Shown: piece by piece, positions 44,793-52,201 of the stretch
How positions within the stretch are numbered: the first letter of the stretch is position 1
Layout: every line of letters starts with the position of its first letter
Source: a virus
DNA length: 60,596 nt
Reading direction: 5' to 3' (one strand)
IMG/VR virus record: IMGVR_UViG_3300024308_000030
Span: 1 to 60,596 of that record
Program-made: the position numbers and the translations under genes
Notes under the pieces: model-generated
Told to the model about the DNA's origin: nothing
What the model saw: only the letters and a program-made list of their open reading frames with translations
Databases searched by the model: none

Positions 44793-45223
44793 GGCTTGAA
44801 CCAGCTCGGCGGGAAAGCCTCCAGATCGGCCGCGCAGTATTTGCGCATGTCGTATTCGTACTTCCTCATGGCTGCCTGGTACTCAGCCATGGACTGCCCC
44901 GGCTTGACGTTGCGCAAGGCGTCGTGGGCCATTCGCGCCAGGGACAAATCTGGCGTGTTGGCTTTTGCCGGCGCCAGCTCAGGGTTCAGCTCGACCGCCA
45001 CCACTGCTGCCACCGGTGTCGGGTAGAACGTCATCGACCCTTCGAAGTGCCACTTGATCGCGCCGCTCACGGGCTTGGCTCGCAGCTTCGGCTGGCCTTC
45101 CTTCTGGAATGCAGCGCCTTCCACCAGATCGTAGCCGTGCTCGTACAGCTGGCGGACCCAGGCCCAGGCTTCGTCTTCGCTGGGCGCCCACATGTCGATC
45201 AGAAGTTTCATTTTCGCCTTCAT
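44789..45223 (-). CDS. Tandem paralogue family protein with C-terminal extension
   Basis: The product has 144 residues. The family module is residues 10-85: EAWAWVRQLYEHGYDL, IKWHFEG and the tail FYPTPVAAVVAVEL. A charged helical extension of about 60 residues follows. It is closely related to the next gene upstream (45227-45643), which has the same extended layout. Confidence 0.6.
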   Translation of the reverse strand: MKAKMKLLIDMWAPSEDEAWAWVRQLYEHGYDLVEGAAFQKEGQPKLRAKPVSGAIKWHFEGSMTFYPTPVAAVVAVELNPELAPAKANTPDLSLARMAHDALRNVKPGQSMAEYQAAMRKYEYDMRKYCAADLEAFPPSWFKP

Positions 45224-45226
45224 GGT

Positions 45227-45643
45227 CTACCACCCTCGGGGTTCGGTGAACTCAGTGTCGTCGGCTTTAGCCTCGATCCGTTCTGTGTAACTGCGTATCG
45301 GCACCTTAGCCTTCGGCACCTTAGCCTTTGGGGGCACCGGCGGAATTTCGTCGGTTTCGACGAACAAATCCAGGGCAACTACGGCTGCGACCGGAGACGG
45401 GTAGGTCACTTTCTCGTCGTTCATGAGCGGCCTGCCGTTCCTGCACACAATCCAGCGGACTGCGCCGGCGACCAAGCAAGGCAGCATGTACTGGCCGTGT
45501 TGGTTGACGAACCCGGGGATCGTGTTCTCATCCCCCGGGCTCGTCAGAATCCAGCCACGCTCGTGCATGGTGCGGAGCCAGGCCCAGCCTTCGTCTACTG
45601 TCGGCGCGGCGTGGTTAACTAGTCTAGTTATCGGATCTTTCAT
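45227..45643 (-). CDS. Tandem paralogue family protein with C-terminal extension
   Basis: The product has 138 residues and pairs with 44789-45223: EGWAWLRTMHERGWIL, VRWIVCRNG and tail TYPSPVAAVVALDL, then a Pro/Lys-rich extension. Codons 5-10 contain one copy of the repeated palindrome (45615-45631), read through in the single open frame. That places a potential RNA hairpin right after the start codon. Confidence 0.6.
   Translation of the reverse strand: MKDPITRLVNHAAPTVDEGWAWLRTMHERGWILTSPGDENTIPGFVNQHGQYMLPCLVAGAVRWIVCRNGRPLMNDEKVTYPSPVAAVVALDLFVETDEIPPVPPKAKVPKAKVPIRSYTERIEAKADDTEFTEPRGW
45615..45631. repeat. Palindrome copy 1 (3-nt spacer)
   Basis: TTAACTA-GTC-TAGTTAT, with one mismatch at the right end. 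It is the only copy inside a coding region, 12 bases after the ATG of the leftward gene 45227-45643. The 3-nt spacer spares one reading frame, which is the frame used. Confidence 0.65.
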
Positions 45644-45902
45644 CGCTCGCTACTCTGAAAAGGCCAGGGAAAATCAGGATCAGCTGGGCGTACGCGGCCT
45701 CCGCGTCGGGGAGCAGCGTGATGTCCACGTCGCCGACGATAATGCGCAGCTCGTCGCCCGTGGTCGTCGTGTGCAGCTGGATACGCCCGTCCGGTATTGG
45801 GTACGCGAGGTTCACCTCCAGCCGCGGCAGCCGGTCGTACATGATCTCGGCCGCGCTGGTGTTGGTGAAGCCCGTGTACGCCAGCATCCAGTTCTCAATC
45901 AT
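45624..45902 (-). CDS. Divergent tandem paralogue family protein
   Basis: The product has 92 residues. The tail LLPDAEAAYAQLILIFP resembles the family ending, but the N-terminal L-x3-G-W motif is replaced by MLAYTGFTNTS and Trp is nearly absent. It may be a strongly diverged member or an unrelated coupled gene. It overlaps the next gene by 4 bases and the previous by 20. Confidence 0.45.
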   Translation of the reverse strand: MIENWMLAYTGFTNTSAAEIMYDRLPRLEVNLAYPIPDGRIQLHTTTTGDELRIIVGDVDITLLPDAEAAYAQLILIFPGLFRVASDERSDN

Positions 45903-46210
45903 TTCGGATCTCCCATCAGCTGCATCACGGCGTGGACCATCATCGGGTCAGGGTAGGGGCCAACGTCCCATGTGTCCCAGTCACGGTCGTCGTGGTAGCT
46001 GAACCCCCTGATGTGGTTCAGAGCTGGGCGCCAGGGGCGCCAGCGCCCACCCCACATACCCTGGTGCTTGCCCTGCAGGATCGGCACGATGAAGCGGCCG
46101 CGGTGCTCACGGACAGGCATAGCGAACCGCTCGCGGGTGCCGTTATTCCGCCAGTCGTAGCCGAGCTTGCGCATGGCAACGCGCTGCTCCTTGGTGCTAG
46201 TCCAGATCAT
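45899..46210 (-). CDS. Tandem paralogue family protein
   Basis: The product has 103 residues with MRKLGYDWRNN near the start, a Trp/Arg-rich middle (GMWGGRWRPWRPAL) and the tail GPYPDPMMVHAVMQLMGD. The middle is longer and more basic than in most members. Overlaps both neighbours. Confidence 0.6.
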   Translation of the reverse strand: MIWTSTKEQRVAMRKLGYDWRNNGTRERFAMPVREHRGRFIVPILQGKHQGMWGGRWRPWRPALNHIRGFSYHDDRDWDTWDVGPYPDPMMVHAVMQLMGDPK

Positions 46211-46478
46211 CTTTCGTCAACTCCCATGCGAACAGGGCTGCCTGCGGCGACTCGTGCCATTCGCCCAGCATCCCGAGCTTCCACAAGTCATTCGAGCAAT
46301 GCAGGTTCACCGCATAATCGGGATGACCGAACCGTCGGTTGAGCCTGATATCGGTCACCCCTCTGTACGCGGTACTTATGTCGGCCCAGCCTTCAGCTGC
46401 TACCCAGTCGAGGTTTCGTTGCTTGCGTGTCTTCCACTGCAACGGCGTCAGCTGGCCCTTCGCCCACTTGGTCTTCAC
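46197..46478 (-). CDS. Tandem paralogue family protein
   Basis: The product has 93 residues. A basic N-terminal arm (TPLQWKTRKQRN) precedes the module WVAAEGWADIS, and the tail is EWHESPQAALFAWELTKDD. The four-base and fourteen-base overlaps with its neighbours fit the tandem array. Confidence 0.6.
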   Translation of the reverse strand: MKTKWAKGQLTPLQWKTRKQRNLDWVAAEGWADISTAYRGVTDIRLNRRFGHPDYAVNLHCSNDLWKLGMLGEWHESPQAALFAWELTKDDLD

Positions 46479-46702
46479 TGCGCACCCCCCAGCAGTGCGT
46501 AGGCTGCTGCGGCCTGGACCGTCTCGAACCGCACTGTCTCCCTTGATCCCTTAGTCCATGCCACCCAGCCTGGGCGCAGATCGAACTCTTTCTCGATGGC
46601 GGCGGGGAAATGGTCGTCGTAACGCTGTTCACCATGCGTCCAATAAAAAACGTCCGGGTTGTTCACCCACCCGTTCTCGATCAGCCACTGCTCGTCGTTC
46701 AT
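46475..46702 (-). CDS. Tandem paralogue family protein
   Basis: The product has 75 residues, near the minimal form of the family: EQWLIENGWVNNPDVFYW, a PGWVAW middle, and VRFETVQAAAAYALLGG. The tail is most like the next member (46699-46932), suggesting a recent duplication of the pair. Confidence 0.65.
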   Translation of the reverse strand: MNDEQWLIENGWVNNPDVFYWTHGEQRYDDHFPAAIEKEFDLRPGWVAWTKGSRETVRFETVQAAAAYALLGGAQ

Positions 46703-46932
46703 TCCGGCGGTCCTAGTAGAGCCCAGGCCACAGCGGCCTGGACAGAAGGGAAAATCTTCCCGTGCTCAGACCCGGCGGGAAACCCCTGCCACACCAGACT
46801 ACTGGCGTTCTGGCGAACCGCAGCGGGTTGGGGCTGGCTGACCCCTGTGCCTGGCGCAAACCACCACTCGCACATCGGCGTCCAGCCGTTGGCACGCAGC
46901 CATTCTTTGTCAGCGTTCGTCGAACTGGACAT
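46699..46932 (-). CDS. Tandem paralogue family protein
   Basis: The product has 77 residues: KEWLRANGWTPMCEWWFAPG, then LVWQGFP and IFPSVQAAVAWALLG. It is the last member before the VWA protein gene, whose 3' end it overlaps by 23 bases. Confidence 0.65.
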   Translation of the reverse strand: MSSSTNADKEWLRANGWTPMCEWWFAPGTGVSQPQPAAVRQNASSLVWQGFPAGSEHGKIFPSVQAAVAWALLGPPE

Positions 46933-48049
46933 TGATCGTGGTCCCCCACGGCGACTTGACGTCGGTGGTGCTGAGCCACAACACGTTCGGGCGCTCGTCC
47001 CCGAACGGCGTGTAGCCGTCGGTCAGCACGATCGTCAGCTGGGCGTCCGGGGCGTTCTTCTCGACCCAGTCCAGGCCAACGGTCATGTCGGTCCCACCAC
47101 CGCCCACGCGCTTGGCGCTGGTGCGGACAGCTTCCGGGTCGGGGCGCTCGAAGTAGTCCACGTGGTTCACGTCGGCGTCGACGTAGATCACGATCAGCTC
47201 GCTCGGGCACACGTCGTTGACCGCGCCGCACACCTCGCCGAAGAACTGCCGCAGCTCCTTGGCGCCGATCGAACCCGAGGTGTCGATCTGGAACACCAGC
47301 TTGCGCATGGCGCCGTCGCTGTACAGCCCGGGCAGGTAGGTGCCCTGCGCCACGAAGCGGCGGTTCGGCCTGGCGAACGTGTAGTCGGAGCGTGCCTTCT
47401 CGGTGAGATAGACCTTGAGCTGTTCCTGCCAGGCGACCACCGGGTTCATCACCTCGTCGATCAGCTCGCGGATGCCGGCCGGCAGTTTGCCCATGGCCTT
47501 GGCCACCTGCGCCGCCTTGGCGATAGTCGCCTTGGCTTTTGCCTGGGCCGCCGGACCCTGGTCCGGGGCGTCCATGAGGTCGTCGTCCAGCGGGTTGCCG
47601 TTACCGTGGTCCGCACCTCCGCCACCCGGCGGGTCGGGCGGCAGCTGGGCATAGACCTGCTCGCTGGTCATGCCGGCGTAGGCCTGGCTGTGCAGCACGC
47701 CAGCGGGCAACGAACCTTTCTCCTTGAAGATGATGTCGTTGATCACGTAGTCGGCGGCATGATTCCAGCGCTGCGGGCTGCGGCCCTGGCGGCGCCACGG
47801 ATGCATCAGGGCGATGTGCATGCACTCGTGCTTGAGCACGCCCACGGCTTCGGCCAGCGGGAGCTTGTTGAAGTTGACCGGGTTGACGTACAGATTCGCC
47901 CCGTCGGTGGCCGCTTGCCACAGCTTGCGTCCGTCCGGGAGTTCCTGGGTCTCGATCACCTTCAGGCTGAACATGATCGTCGCGTAGAACGGGTGATTGA
48001 TCACCAGCTGCGTCTTGGCCTTTTCGAAAATCGAGTGCTTCTTAATCAC
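46910..48049 (-). CDS. Metallopeptidase-like/VWA domain protein
   Basis: The product has 379 residues from GTG 48049. The N-terminal part resembles the DUF2201 putative metallopeptidase domain, with HECMH (H74, E75, H78) and NHAADYVIN. A Gly/Asp-rich linker leads to a VWA domain with an intact MIDAS: DTSGS at 256-260, T320, and D344 (LTDG). Such proteins work with MoxR AAA+ ATPases, here encoded at 48578-49687, in metal insertion or protein remodelling. The target in this phage is unknown. Confidence 0.85.
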   Translation of the reverse strand: MIKKHSIFEKAKTQLVINHPFYATIMFSLKVIETQELPDGRKLWQAATDGANLYVNPVNFNKLPLAEAVGVLKHECMHIALMHPWRRQGRSPQRWNHAADYVINDIIFKEKGSLPAGVLHSQAYAGMTSEQVYAQLPPDPPGGGGADHGNGNPLDDDLMDAPDQGPAAQAKAKATIAKAAQVAKAMGKLPAGIRELIDEVMNPVVAWQEQLKVYLTEKARSDYTFARPNRRFVAQGTYLPGLYSDGAMRKLVFQIDTSGSIGAKELRQFFGEVCGAVNDVCPSELIVIYVDADVNHVDYFERPDPEAVRTSAKRVGGGGTDMTVGLDWVEKNAPDAQLTIVLTDGYTPFGDERPNVLWLSTTDVKSPWGTTINVQFDER

Positions 48050-48278
48050 GGCTCTTCACCTCTGCGATCAGTTGGGTAAGCTGGCGCGCGGCGGCGCGCA
48101 GCTCCCGGATTTGTTGCAGCTCCTCGCGGAGCGTGACCAGCACGCGCTTCCTCGCACGAGCCAGTTCCTCTTGGATGCATGCCAGCGCGAAGCGCCCGTC
48201 GAGCTTGGCGTCGTCGCTCAGTCCCTCGGCCTGCAGTCTACGGCTGGCCTTGGCCAGTTCGCGCTTCCACTGGGTCAC
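48042..48278 (-). CDS. Coiled-coil protein between VWA and MoxR genes
   Basis: The product has 78 residues from GTG 48278. It is almost wholly helical and charged (ELAKASRRLQAEGL, RVLVTLREELQQIRELRAAA). It overlaps the VWA gene start and the next paralogue's end. A scaffold or adaptor for the MoxR/VWA module is possible from position only. Confidence 0.6.
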   Translation of the reverse strand: MTQWKRELAKASRRLQAEGLSDDAKLDGRFALACIQEELARARKRVLVTLREELQQIRELRAAARQLTQLIAEVKSRD

Positions 48279-48576
48279 GTTGCACCTTCCTCGGGTCTCG
48301 CTTGACGTCCTCCGGCGTCAGCAGGAACGCTGCTGATGCCGCTTCGGCCGAGGCGAAGACCACGTTGTAGACCGTCCTCGGGTATCGATGCCCGGTCGTG
48401 AGGTCTGCGATCAGGGCTCGCATCCGCCAGCCATTGGGTTTCCTAGCCGGGGCTATCACCCAGCGCGTCGAACCGATGGGGTTCTTGTGGCTGTAGCGCC
48501 AGTAGGCGAATGACTCGCCGCCCGGCGACAGCAGCGGTTTCCAGCCCTGGTTGACCAGGGCTTGGATCGGCTCCAC
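48238..48576 (-). CDS. Tandem paralogue family protein
   Basis: The product has 112 residues from GTG 48576. It carries ALVNQGWKPLLSPGG, TRWVIAPA and the tail VFASAEAASAAFLLTPED, followed by a basic extension that overlaps the coiled-coil gene. It sits between VWA and MoxR genes, so the array and the chaperone-like module are physically interleaved. Confidence 0.6.
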   Translation of the reverse strand: MEPIQALVNQGWKPLLSPGGESFAYWRYSHKNPIGSTRWVIAPARKPNGWRMRALIADLTTGHRYPRTVYNVVFASAEAASAAFLLTPEDVKRDPRKVQRDPVEARTGQGQP

Positions 48577-48577
48577 C

Positions 48578-49687
48578 TCACACCCCAGAGATCAGGCTGG
48601 CGTTGCTGATGGCCCACTTGTTGAAGGTGCTGGTCTGAGACAGGGTGCTGTCGCGACGCAGCGAGTCCTGGATGCTGAGCACGGCCATCTCCGGGCGCCC
48701 TGCCTTGGCGAAACGCTCCAGGTAGTTGAACACGCTCTCCTGGTTCTCGTGGGTGGTGCGAGCACCCAGGGCGACAGCCACGGCGTACTGAGTCGCGCTG
48801 TCGTCCGGCAACGGGGCGCTGTGCGGGTTGAGCAGGATCGCCTCGATGCTCGGCATTTGCAGCCAGACGTCGCGGAAGGCGATGTACTCAGCCGCCGGGC
48901 CCTTACCCACAGATCCCATGGCCAGGTTGTACATGCGGTCAGCCGGCAGCTTGGCCTTCTCGTAGCGGTCCACCATCACCCAGCTGCGCTCGGTGGCGAA
49001 TGCGTCGCCCTCCAGCTTCTTGGTGACGTGGTCGTCGAACGTGTTGAGCAGGTCCGGGCGCATCGCCATGAACGCCAGCAGGCAGGTCTCGATGTTGCCT
49101 TGGGACAGGCCCCAGCTACGCCAGCAGTCGAGGTCCGACTCGACGTCGATGTGGGTGGCACGGTTGGCCAGCGGCGTCGGCATCTTGAACACCACGCCGC
49201 CGTCGGTCATGCGGTTACCGGTCATGACGATGCTCCAGCCCGGCTTCATGCGCTTGCTACCGATGCGACGGTCGTGCGTCAGCTGGTAGGCCGCGGCCTG
49301 CACGGACATGGGCGCCGAGACGATCTCCTCCAGGGCGAGGATGCCGTAGTCCGGCACGTCCTCGCGGCCGATGAAGGGGAACCAGTCGGGCACCAGGCGA
49401 TCCTGGGTGCCGTGCACGCTCGCCACCGGCAGGCCGCCGATGTCCACCGGGTCGCACTGCGACAGGCGCACGTCGATGAAGCCGAAGCCGTCCTTCATGC
49501 CGAAGCCTTCGGCCGGCTGATCGCCGTACTCGATCACGCCCGCCTTGAGGCCCAGGTCTTCGGCGCGCTGCGCCGAGGCTTGGAGGATGGCAGCGGACTT
49601 GCCGATGCCGGGAGCTCCGCGCACCATGAGCACGGTGCTGGCGATGTTGGCGTCACGGATGTGGGCGATCAGGTCATTTACGTTCAT
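48578..49687 (-). CDS. MoxR-type AAA+ ATPase
   Basis: The product has 369 residues from ATG 49687, preceded by GGAGATACACC. Walker A is GAPGIGKS at 24-31. The Walker B region reads GILALEEIV, with E120 and E121 where Asp-Glu is usual. A sensor 1-type MTGNRMTD follows near residue 155. It belongs with the VWA protein at 46910-48049. A promoter and a palindrome copy lie in its leader, so it is probably the first gene of a transcription unit. Confidence 0.82.
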   Translation of the reverse strand: MNVNDLIAHIRDANIASTVLMVRGAPGIGKSAAILQASAQRAEDLGLKAGVIEYGDQPAEGFGMKDGFGFIDVRLSQCDPVDIGGLPVASVHGTQDRLVPDWFPFIGREDVPDYGILALEEIVSAPMSVQAAAYQLTHDRRIGSKRMKPGWSIVMTGNRMTDGGVVFKMPTPLANRATHIDVESDLDCWRSWGLSQGNIETCLLAFMAMRPDLLNTFDDHVTKKLEGDAFATERSWVMVDRYEKAKLPADRMYNLAMGSVGKGPAAEYIAFRDVWLQMPSIEAILLNPHSAPLPDDSATQYAVAVALGARTTHENQESVFNYLERFAKAGRPEMAVLSIQDSLRRDSTLSQTSTFNKWAISNASLISGV

Positions 49688-49705
49688 GGTGTATCTCCGT
49701 TCGGG

Positions 49706-49722
49706 TTAACTAGGGGTAGTTA
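49706..49722. repeat. Palindrome copy 2 (4-nt spacer)
   Basis: TTAACTA-GGGG-TAGTTA on the plus strand, 18 bases above the MoxR start codon and below the promoter at 49761-49788. It therefore falls in the transcript leader. Confidence 0.75.
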
Positions 49723-49760
49723 CTGCGGGTTGGTGGAGCTAAATCTCAAACTGTAGGCAT

Positions 49761-49788
49761 AGTTTACACTAGCCAGGGTAAGGGTCAA
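49761..49788 (-). promoter_or_regulatory. Leftward promoter for the MoxR unit
   Basis: On the leftward strand TTGACC (49783-49788) and TAAACT (49761-49766) are 16 bases apart. The -35 has the extended form TTGACCCT that is shared with the promoter at 59007-59034. It lies in the only gap of the array longer than 100 bases. Confidence 0.55.
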
Positions 49789-49793
49789 GTTTT

Positions 49794-50057
49794 CTAGGAT
49801 GCGTTGCTGCTTAGTGCCACGAAAGCGATGACCGCCTCGGGCGATTCGAACGTACCCTTGAGGACAAAGCCGGTGACTGCGTGCGCGTCCCACTGTAGAA
49901 GACGGACGGTGGTCCAGTACAGGCTGTACGTACCGCGACCTGCGTAGCGCCGAACCTCCCAGGTGCCGCCCTTAACGTGCTTGCGGTAGTAGCGCGGGGC
50001 GTCGTTTTTCTTGTGCCACCCTGTGGCGCGGAACAGGTTGGGTTTTTGCTCAGCCAT
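49794..50057 (-). CDS. Tandem paralogue family protein
   Basis: The product has 87 residues with LFRATGWHKKNDAPRYYRKH, TWEVRRY and the tail GTFESPEAVIAFVALSS. The tail is nearly identical to the next member (50050-50271), down to a 26-base DNA repeat. Basic and Tyr-rich overall. Confidence 0.65.
   Translation of the reverse strand: MAEQKPNLFRATGWHKKNDAPRYYRKHVKGGTWEVRRYAGRGTYSLYWTTVRLLQWDAHAVTGFVLKGTFESPEAVIAFVALSSNAS
49825..49850. repeat. 26-base direct repeat, copy A
   Basis: The 26 bases are identical to 50087-50112. They encode the ESPEAVIA part of the family tail in two adjacent genes. This is the clearest nucleotide-level trace of tandem duplication in the array. Confidence 0.85.
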
Positions 50058-50271
50058 TTCGGCCTCCTTGTGTCAGTGCCACGTAGGCGATGACCGCCTC
50101 GGGCGATTCGAAAGTTCCACAAAAGCGTGTGAGGCCGCCGTCCAGAGCGATCAGCTTCCACCCGTTTTCGACGAGGATAGTCAGCCAGTAGCCACGGGGC
50201 CGTCCACGCAGCGTGTAGGACTGCCCCGTGGCGCAGGACCAGCCAGCCTCCAGGAACAGCGCGCTAGCCAT
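50050..50271 (-). CDS. Tandem paralogue family protein
   Basis: The product has 73 residues: LFLEAGWSCATGQSY, YWLTILVENGWKL and the tail GTFESPEAVIAYVALTQ. Closest relative is its downstream neighbour (49794-50057). Start overlaps the next member by 8 bases. Confidence 0.65.
   Translation of the reverse strand: MASALFLEAGWSCATGQSYTLRGRPRGYWLTILVENGWKLIALDGGLTRFCGTFESPEAVIAYVALTQGGRNG
50087..50112. repeat. 26-base direct repeat, copy B
   Basis: Identical to 49825-49850, at the equivalent position of the adjacent paralogue gene. Confidence 0.85.
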
Positions 50272-50527
50272 GCAGGTCGCTCCTCATCTGGAAGTAGACG
50301 CAGAGCGCGGCCGCGGTTGGATACACGCCGAGCGACATGGTCTCCACCCGCCTGGCGCTGCCTGTGTTACGGCAGGTGACCTCGTTGAGATACCACTGGT
50401 CGTCGATACCGCGCGCCGCCGAGTAGGTGGTACTCACTGTGGCTCCTTTCCGCATCCACACCCAGTCCTCTCCGTTCCAGTGGCTCTTCTTCCAGCCGAA
50501 CGACAGGAACGGCTCTTCGTCGGTCAT
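50264..50527 (-). CDS. Tandem paralogue family protein
   Basis: The product has 87 residues from ATG 50527, chosen because it overlaps the preceding stop as ATGA; the frame is open further upstream. It shows FLSFGWKKSHWNGEDWVWMRKG, DQWYLNEV and the tail SLGVYPTAAALCVYFQM. Confidence 0.6.
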   Translation of the reverse strand: MTDEEPFLSFGWKKSHWNGEDWVWMRKGATVSTTYSAARGIDDQWYLNEVTCRNTGSARRVETMSLGVYPTAAALCVYFQMRSDLHG

Positions 50528-50769
50528 GACTGCCACCCCTTGATCTCCGCGGCAATGAACGCCGCCAGCGCGGTTTCGCCGTAGGCGACCTCGCTCCAGC
50601 CGCCGTTGACTTTCACCGCCCATGCCATCCACAGAGTCTCGTGCCTGACGCTGGGTTGGTCTCTCCCATGCGGCATCGGCGCCATCACACAGCGCCCACG
50701 AAGGCCCGTCCAGTCGCCGTCCGCGTCAACCATGAACCCCGCCTCAATGAGCAGCCGCGAGTCGTCCAT
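50524..50769 (-). CDS. Tandem paralogue family protein
   Basis: The product has 81 residues: RLLIEAGFMVDADGDWTGLRG, LWMAWAVKVN and the tail AYGETALAAFIAAEIKGW. The DADGDW segment is shared with the members at 51465-52430. Its start overlaps the RNase H gene end by 26 bases. Confidence 0.65.
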   Translation of the reverse strand: MDDSRLLIEAGFMVDADGDWTGLRGRCVMAPMPHGRDQPSVRHETLWMAWAVKVNGGWSEVAYGETALAAFIAAEIKGWQS

Positions 50770-51235
50770 CGCGCACCTCCCTCATCACCCGACGGGACTC
50801 CTTGTCGCACCACGCGTTGCACCACTGGCGAGGCTCCCACACGCCGGCATGGGCCTTGACGTGGTTGACCTTGAGCCAGAACTGGTGCTCGGCCTGGGCC
50901 CGCTGCAGCTTCGACAGCAGAGTGGCGATCTCCGGCCTGGCCGTGAGGCGGTTGGCCGCGCCCTCCAGCACCTGCTTGACCGCCAGGCAGTCGGTGACCA
51001 GCACCAGCCGGCGCGACGGCCCCTGGCGCAGCTCCGGGCCTATCACCGGGTGCCGGTACAGGCGGTCGAACGCATGCAGCGCGGCCAGCAGCTCGGCGCC
51101 GCCCGAGCAGGCGGCGTCAATGGCGAAGCCCTCTTTGTAGAACGTGCTCCCAGTCCTGGCCCAGAACGCAGCGCCGCCGGCGCGCGTGTGGGTACAGAAA
51201 CTGGCGTCCGTGAACAGGGTTATGTTTTCGATCAT
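50744..51235 (-). CDS. Ribonuclease H-like protein
   Basis: The product has 163 residues. RNase HI features are FTDASFC (D10), GGAELLAAL (E48), VTDCLAV (D82), and HVKAHAG with NAWCDKES (D144). The catalytic set is complete. It would remove RNA primers or RNA-DNA hybrids during phage replication. It is inserted in the paralogue array and coupled to its neighbours, unlike the other replication genes, which lie at 29-41 kb. Confidence 0.82.
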   Translation of the reverse strand: MIENITLFTDASFCTHTRAGGAAFWARTGSTFYKEGFAIDAACSGGAELLAALHAFDRLYRHPVIGPELRQGPSRRLVLVTDCLAVKQVLEGAANRLTARPEIATLLSKLQRAQAEHQFWLKVNHVKAHAGVWEPRQWCNAWCDKESRRVMREVRDGRLAAAH

Positions 51236-51468
51236 CGCGAATCTCCAGTCAGTAGTGCGCGGGCCACGAGCACCAGTGGATGCTCGCCGGGTTTACTTCG
51301 CATCGACTGCCCTTCCATGGGCCAGAAGTCCCATTCGACACCGTCGAAGTTACATTTCTCGTCGTACAGCATTCCTGCTGGTGACGACCAAAAGTAGCCT
51401 CCGCGCCAGTTGTACGGCATGTCCTCCTTTTCCCACCCCGCTGCACGCAGGTCGTCTTCAACGCTCAT
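51232..51468 (-). CDS. Tandem paralogue family protein
   Basis: The product has 78 residues from ATG 51468 (ATGA overlap). It has DLRAAGWEKEDMPYNWRGGYFW, VEWDFWPMEG and the tail GEHPLVLVARALLTGD, one of the clearest P-L-x-L-x-A-x-x-L-x-G endings. Confidence 0.65.
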   Translation of the reverse strand: MSVEDDLRAAGWEKEDMPYNWRGGYFWSSPAGMLYDEKCNFDGVEWDFWPMEGQSMRSKPGEHPLVLVARALLTGDSR

Positions 51469-51722
51469 AGCGTGTCTCCAAGCAGTAGCAACGCCGCGGT
51501 GTACGCTGCGAGCGGCGACACGCCATCCGCTATGCGCTCCTGGTAATACTGGACCTGCCACAGGGTTGGGTGGCGTTCCACGCGACCCGAGCGTAGCCAC
51601 GGTACGTTACTGGGTCGGATCAAGAATACGTGGATGCCGTCTACGCGGCTGTTAGACACCCAGTCGCCCTCGACATCGCGCTCGAATCCGATACGCTTTA
51701 GCTCTCTTTCCTCACTGTTCAT
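51465..51722 (-). CDS. Tandem paralogue family protein
   Basis: The product has 85 residues: ELKRIGFERDVEGDWVSNSR, TLWQVQYYQ and the tail GVSPLAAYTAALLLLGD. It belongs to the subgroup with an x-x-GDW core (51465-52430). Confidence 0.68.
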   Translation of the reverse strand: MNSEERELKRIGFERDVEGDWVSNSRVDGIHVFLIRPSNVPWLRSGRVERHPTLWQVQYYQERIADGVSPLAAYTAALLLLGDTL

Positions 51723-51960
51723 GTATCACCCCGAAAAGTATCGCCGCTCCATACGCCGCGAGCGGCGTGGCAGCTTTGGCTATGTTGCGGCCGTTGTACC
51801 TTACGGTCCAGAAAACTGGGTCGCGGTTATGGCTGTCGTGCCGCGCAGTCGGACGGAGCAGAAAGACCCGGGGACTACGCGCGCCGAAGCACCAGTCGCC
51901 GTCGTGGTCGAGGAACAAGCCGAGGCGTTTGAGCTCGGCGATCTCGTCTTCAATTCCCAT
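51712..51960 (-). CDS. Tandem paralogue family protein
   Basis: The product has 82 residues from ATG 51960. It shows ELKRLGLFLDHDGDWCFGAR, FWTVRYNGRN and the tail KAATPLAAYGAAILFG. It is very similar in layout to 51465-51722, including the ELKR start. Confidence 0.68.
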   Translation of the reverse strand: MGIEDEIAELKRLGLFLDHDGDWCFGARSPRVFLLRPTARHDSHNRDPVFWTVRYNGRNIAKAATPLAAYGAAILFGVIHEQ

Positions 51961-52201
51961 CGGCCACCTCCGGCAGCAAGGACTGGCCTGCGTACGCAGC
52001 CAGTGGCGTGGGCGCAAAGAAAGACCCGCGCTTGCGGTTGGTGCACTGCCACTGCGAACCGCGCACCAGGCCGTAATGAAGATTCGGACTGAACAACCAG
52101 GTGCGGGTGCCCCGGTTAATCCAGTCACCGTCCTGATCCTCGACGAACCCCAGCGCGGCGAGCTGCTCGCGCTCTTCGGCGGTAATCAGTTGGCTATCCA
52201 T
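51950..52201 (-). CDS. Tandem paralogue family protein
   Basis: The product has 83 residues: EQLAALGFVEDQDGDWINRG, TWLFSPNLH and the tail FAPTPLAAYAGQSLLPE. The TxxEREQLAALGF start is shared with 52194-52430 and 53911-54159. Confidence 0.68.
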   Translation of the reverse strand: MDSQLITAEEREQLAALGFVEDQDGDWINRGTRTWLFSPNLHYGLVRGSQWQCTNRKRGSFFAPTPLAAYAGQSLLPEVADGN

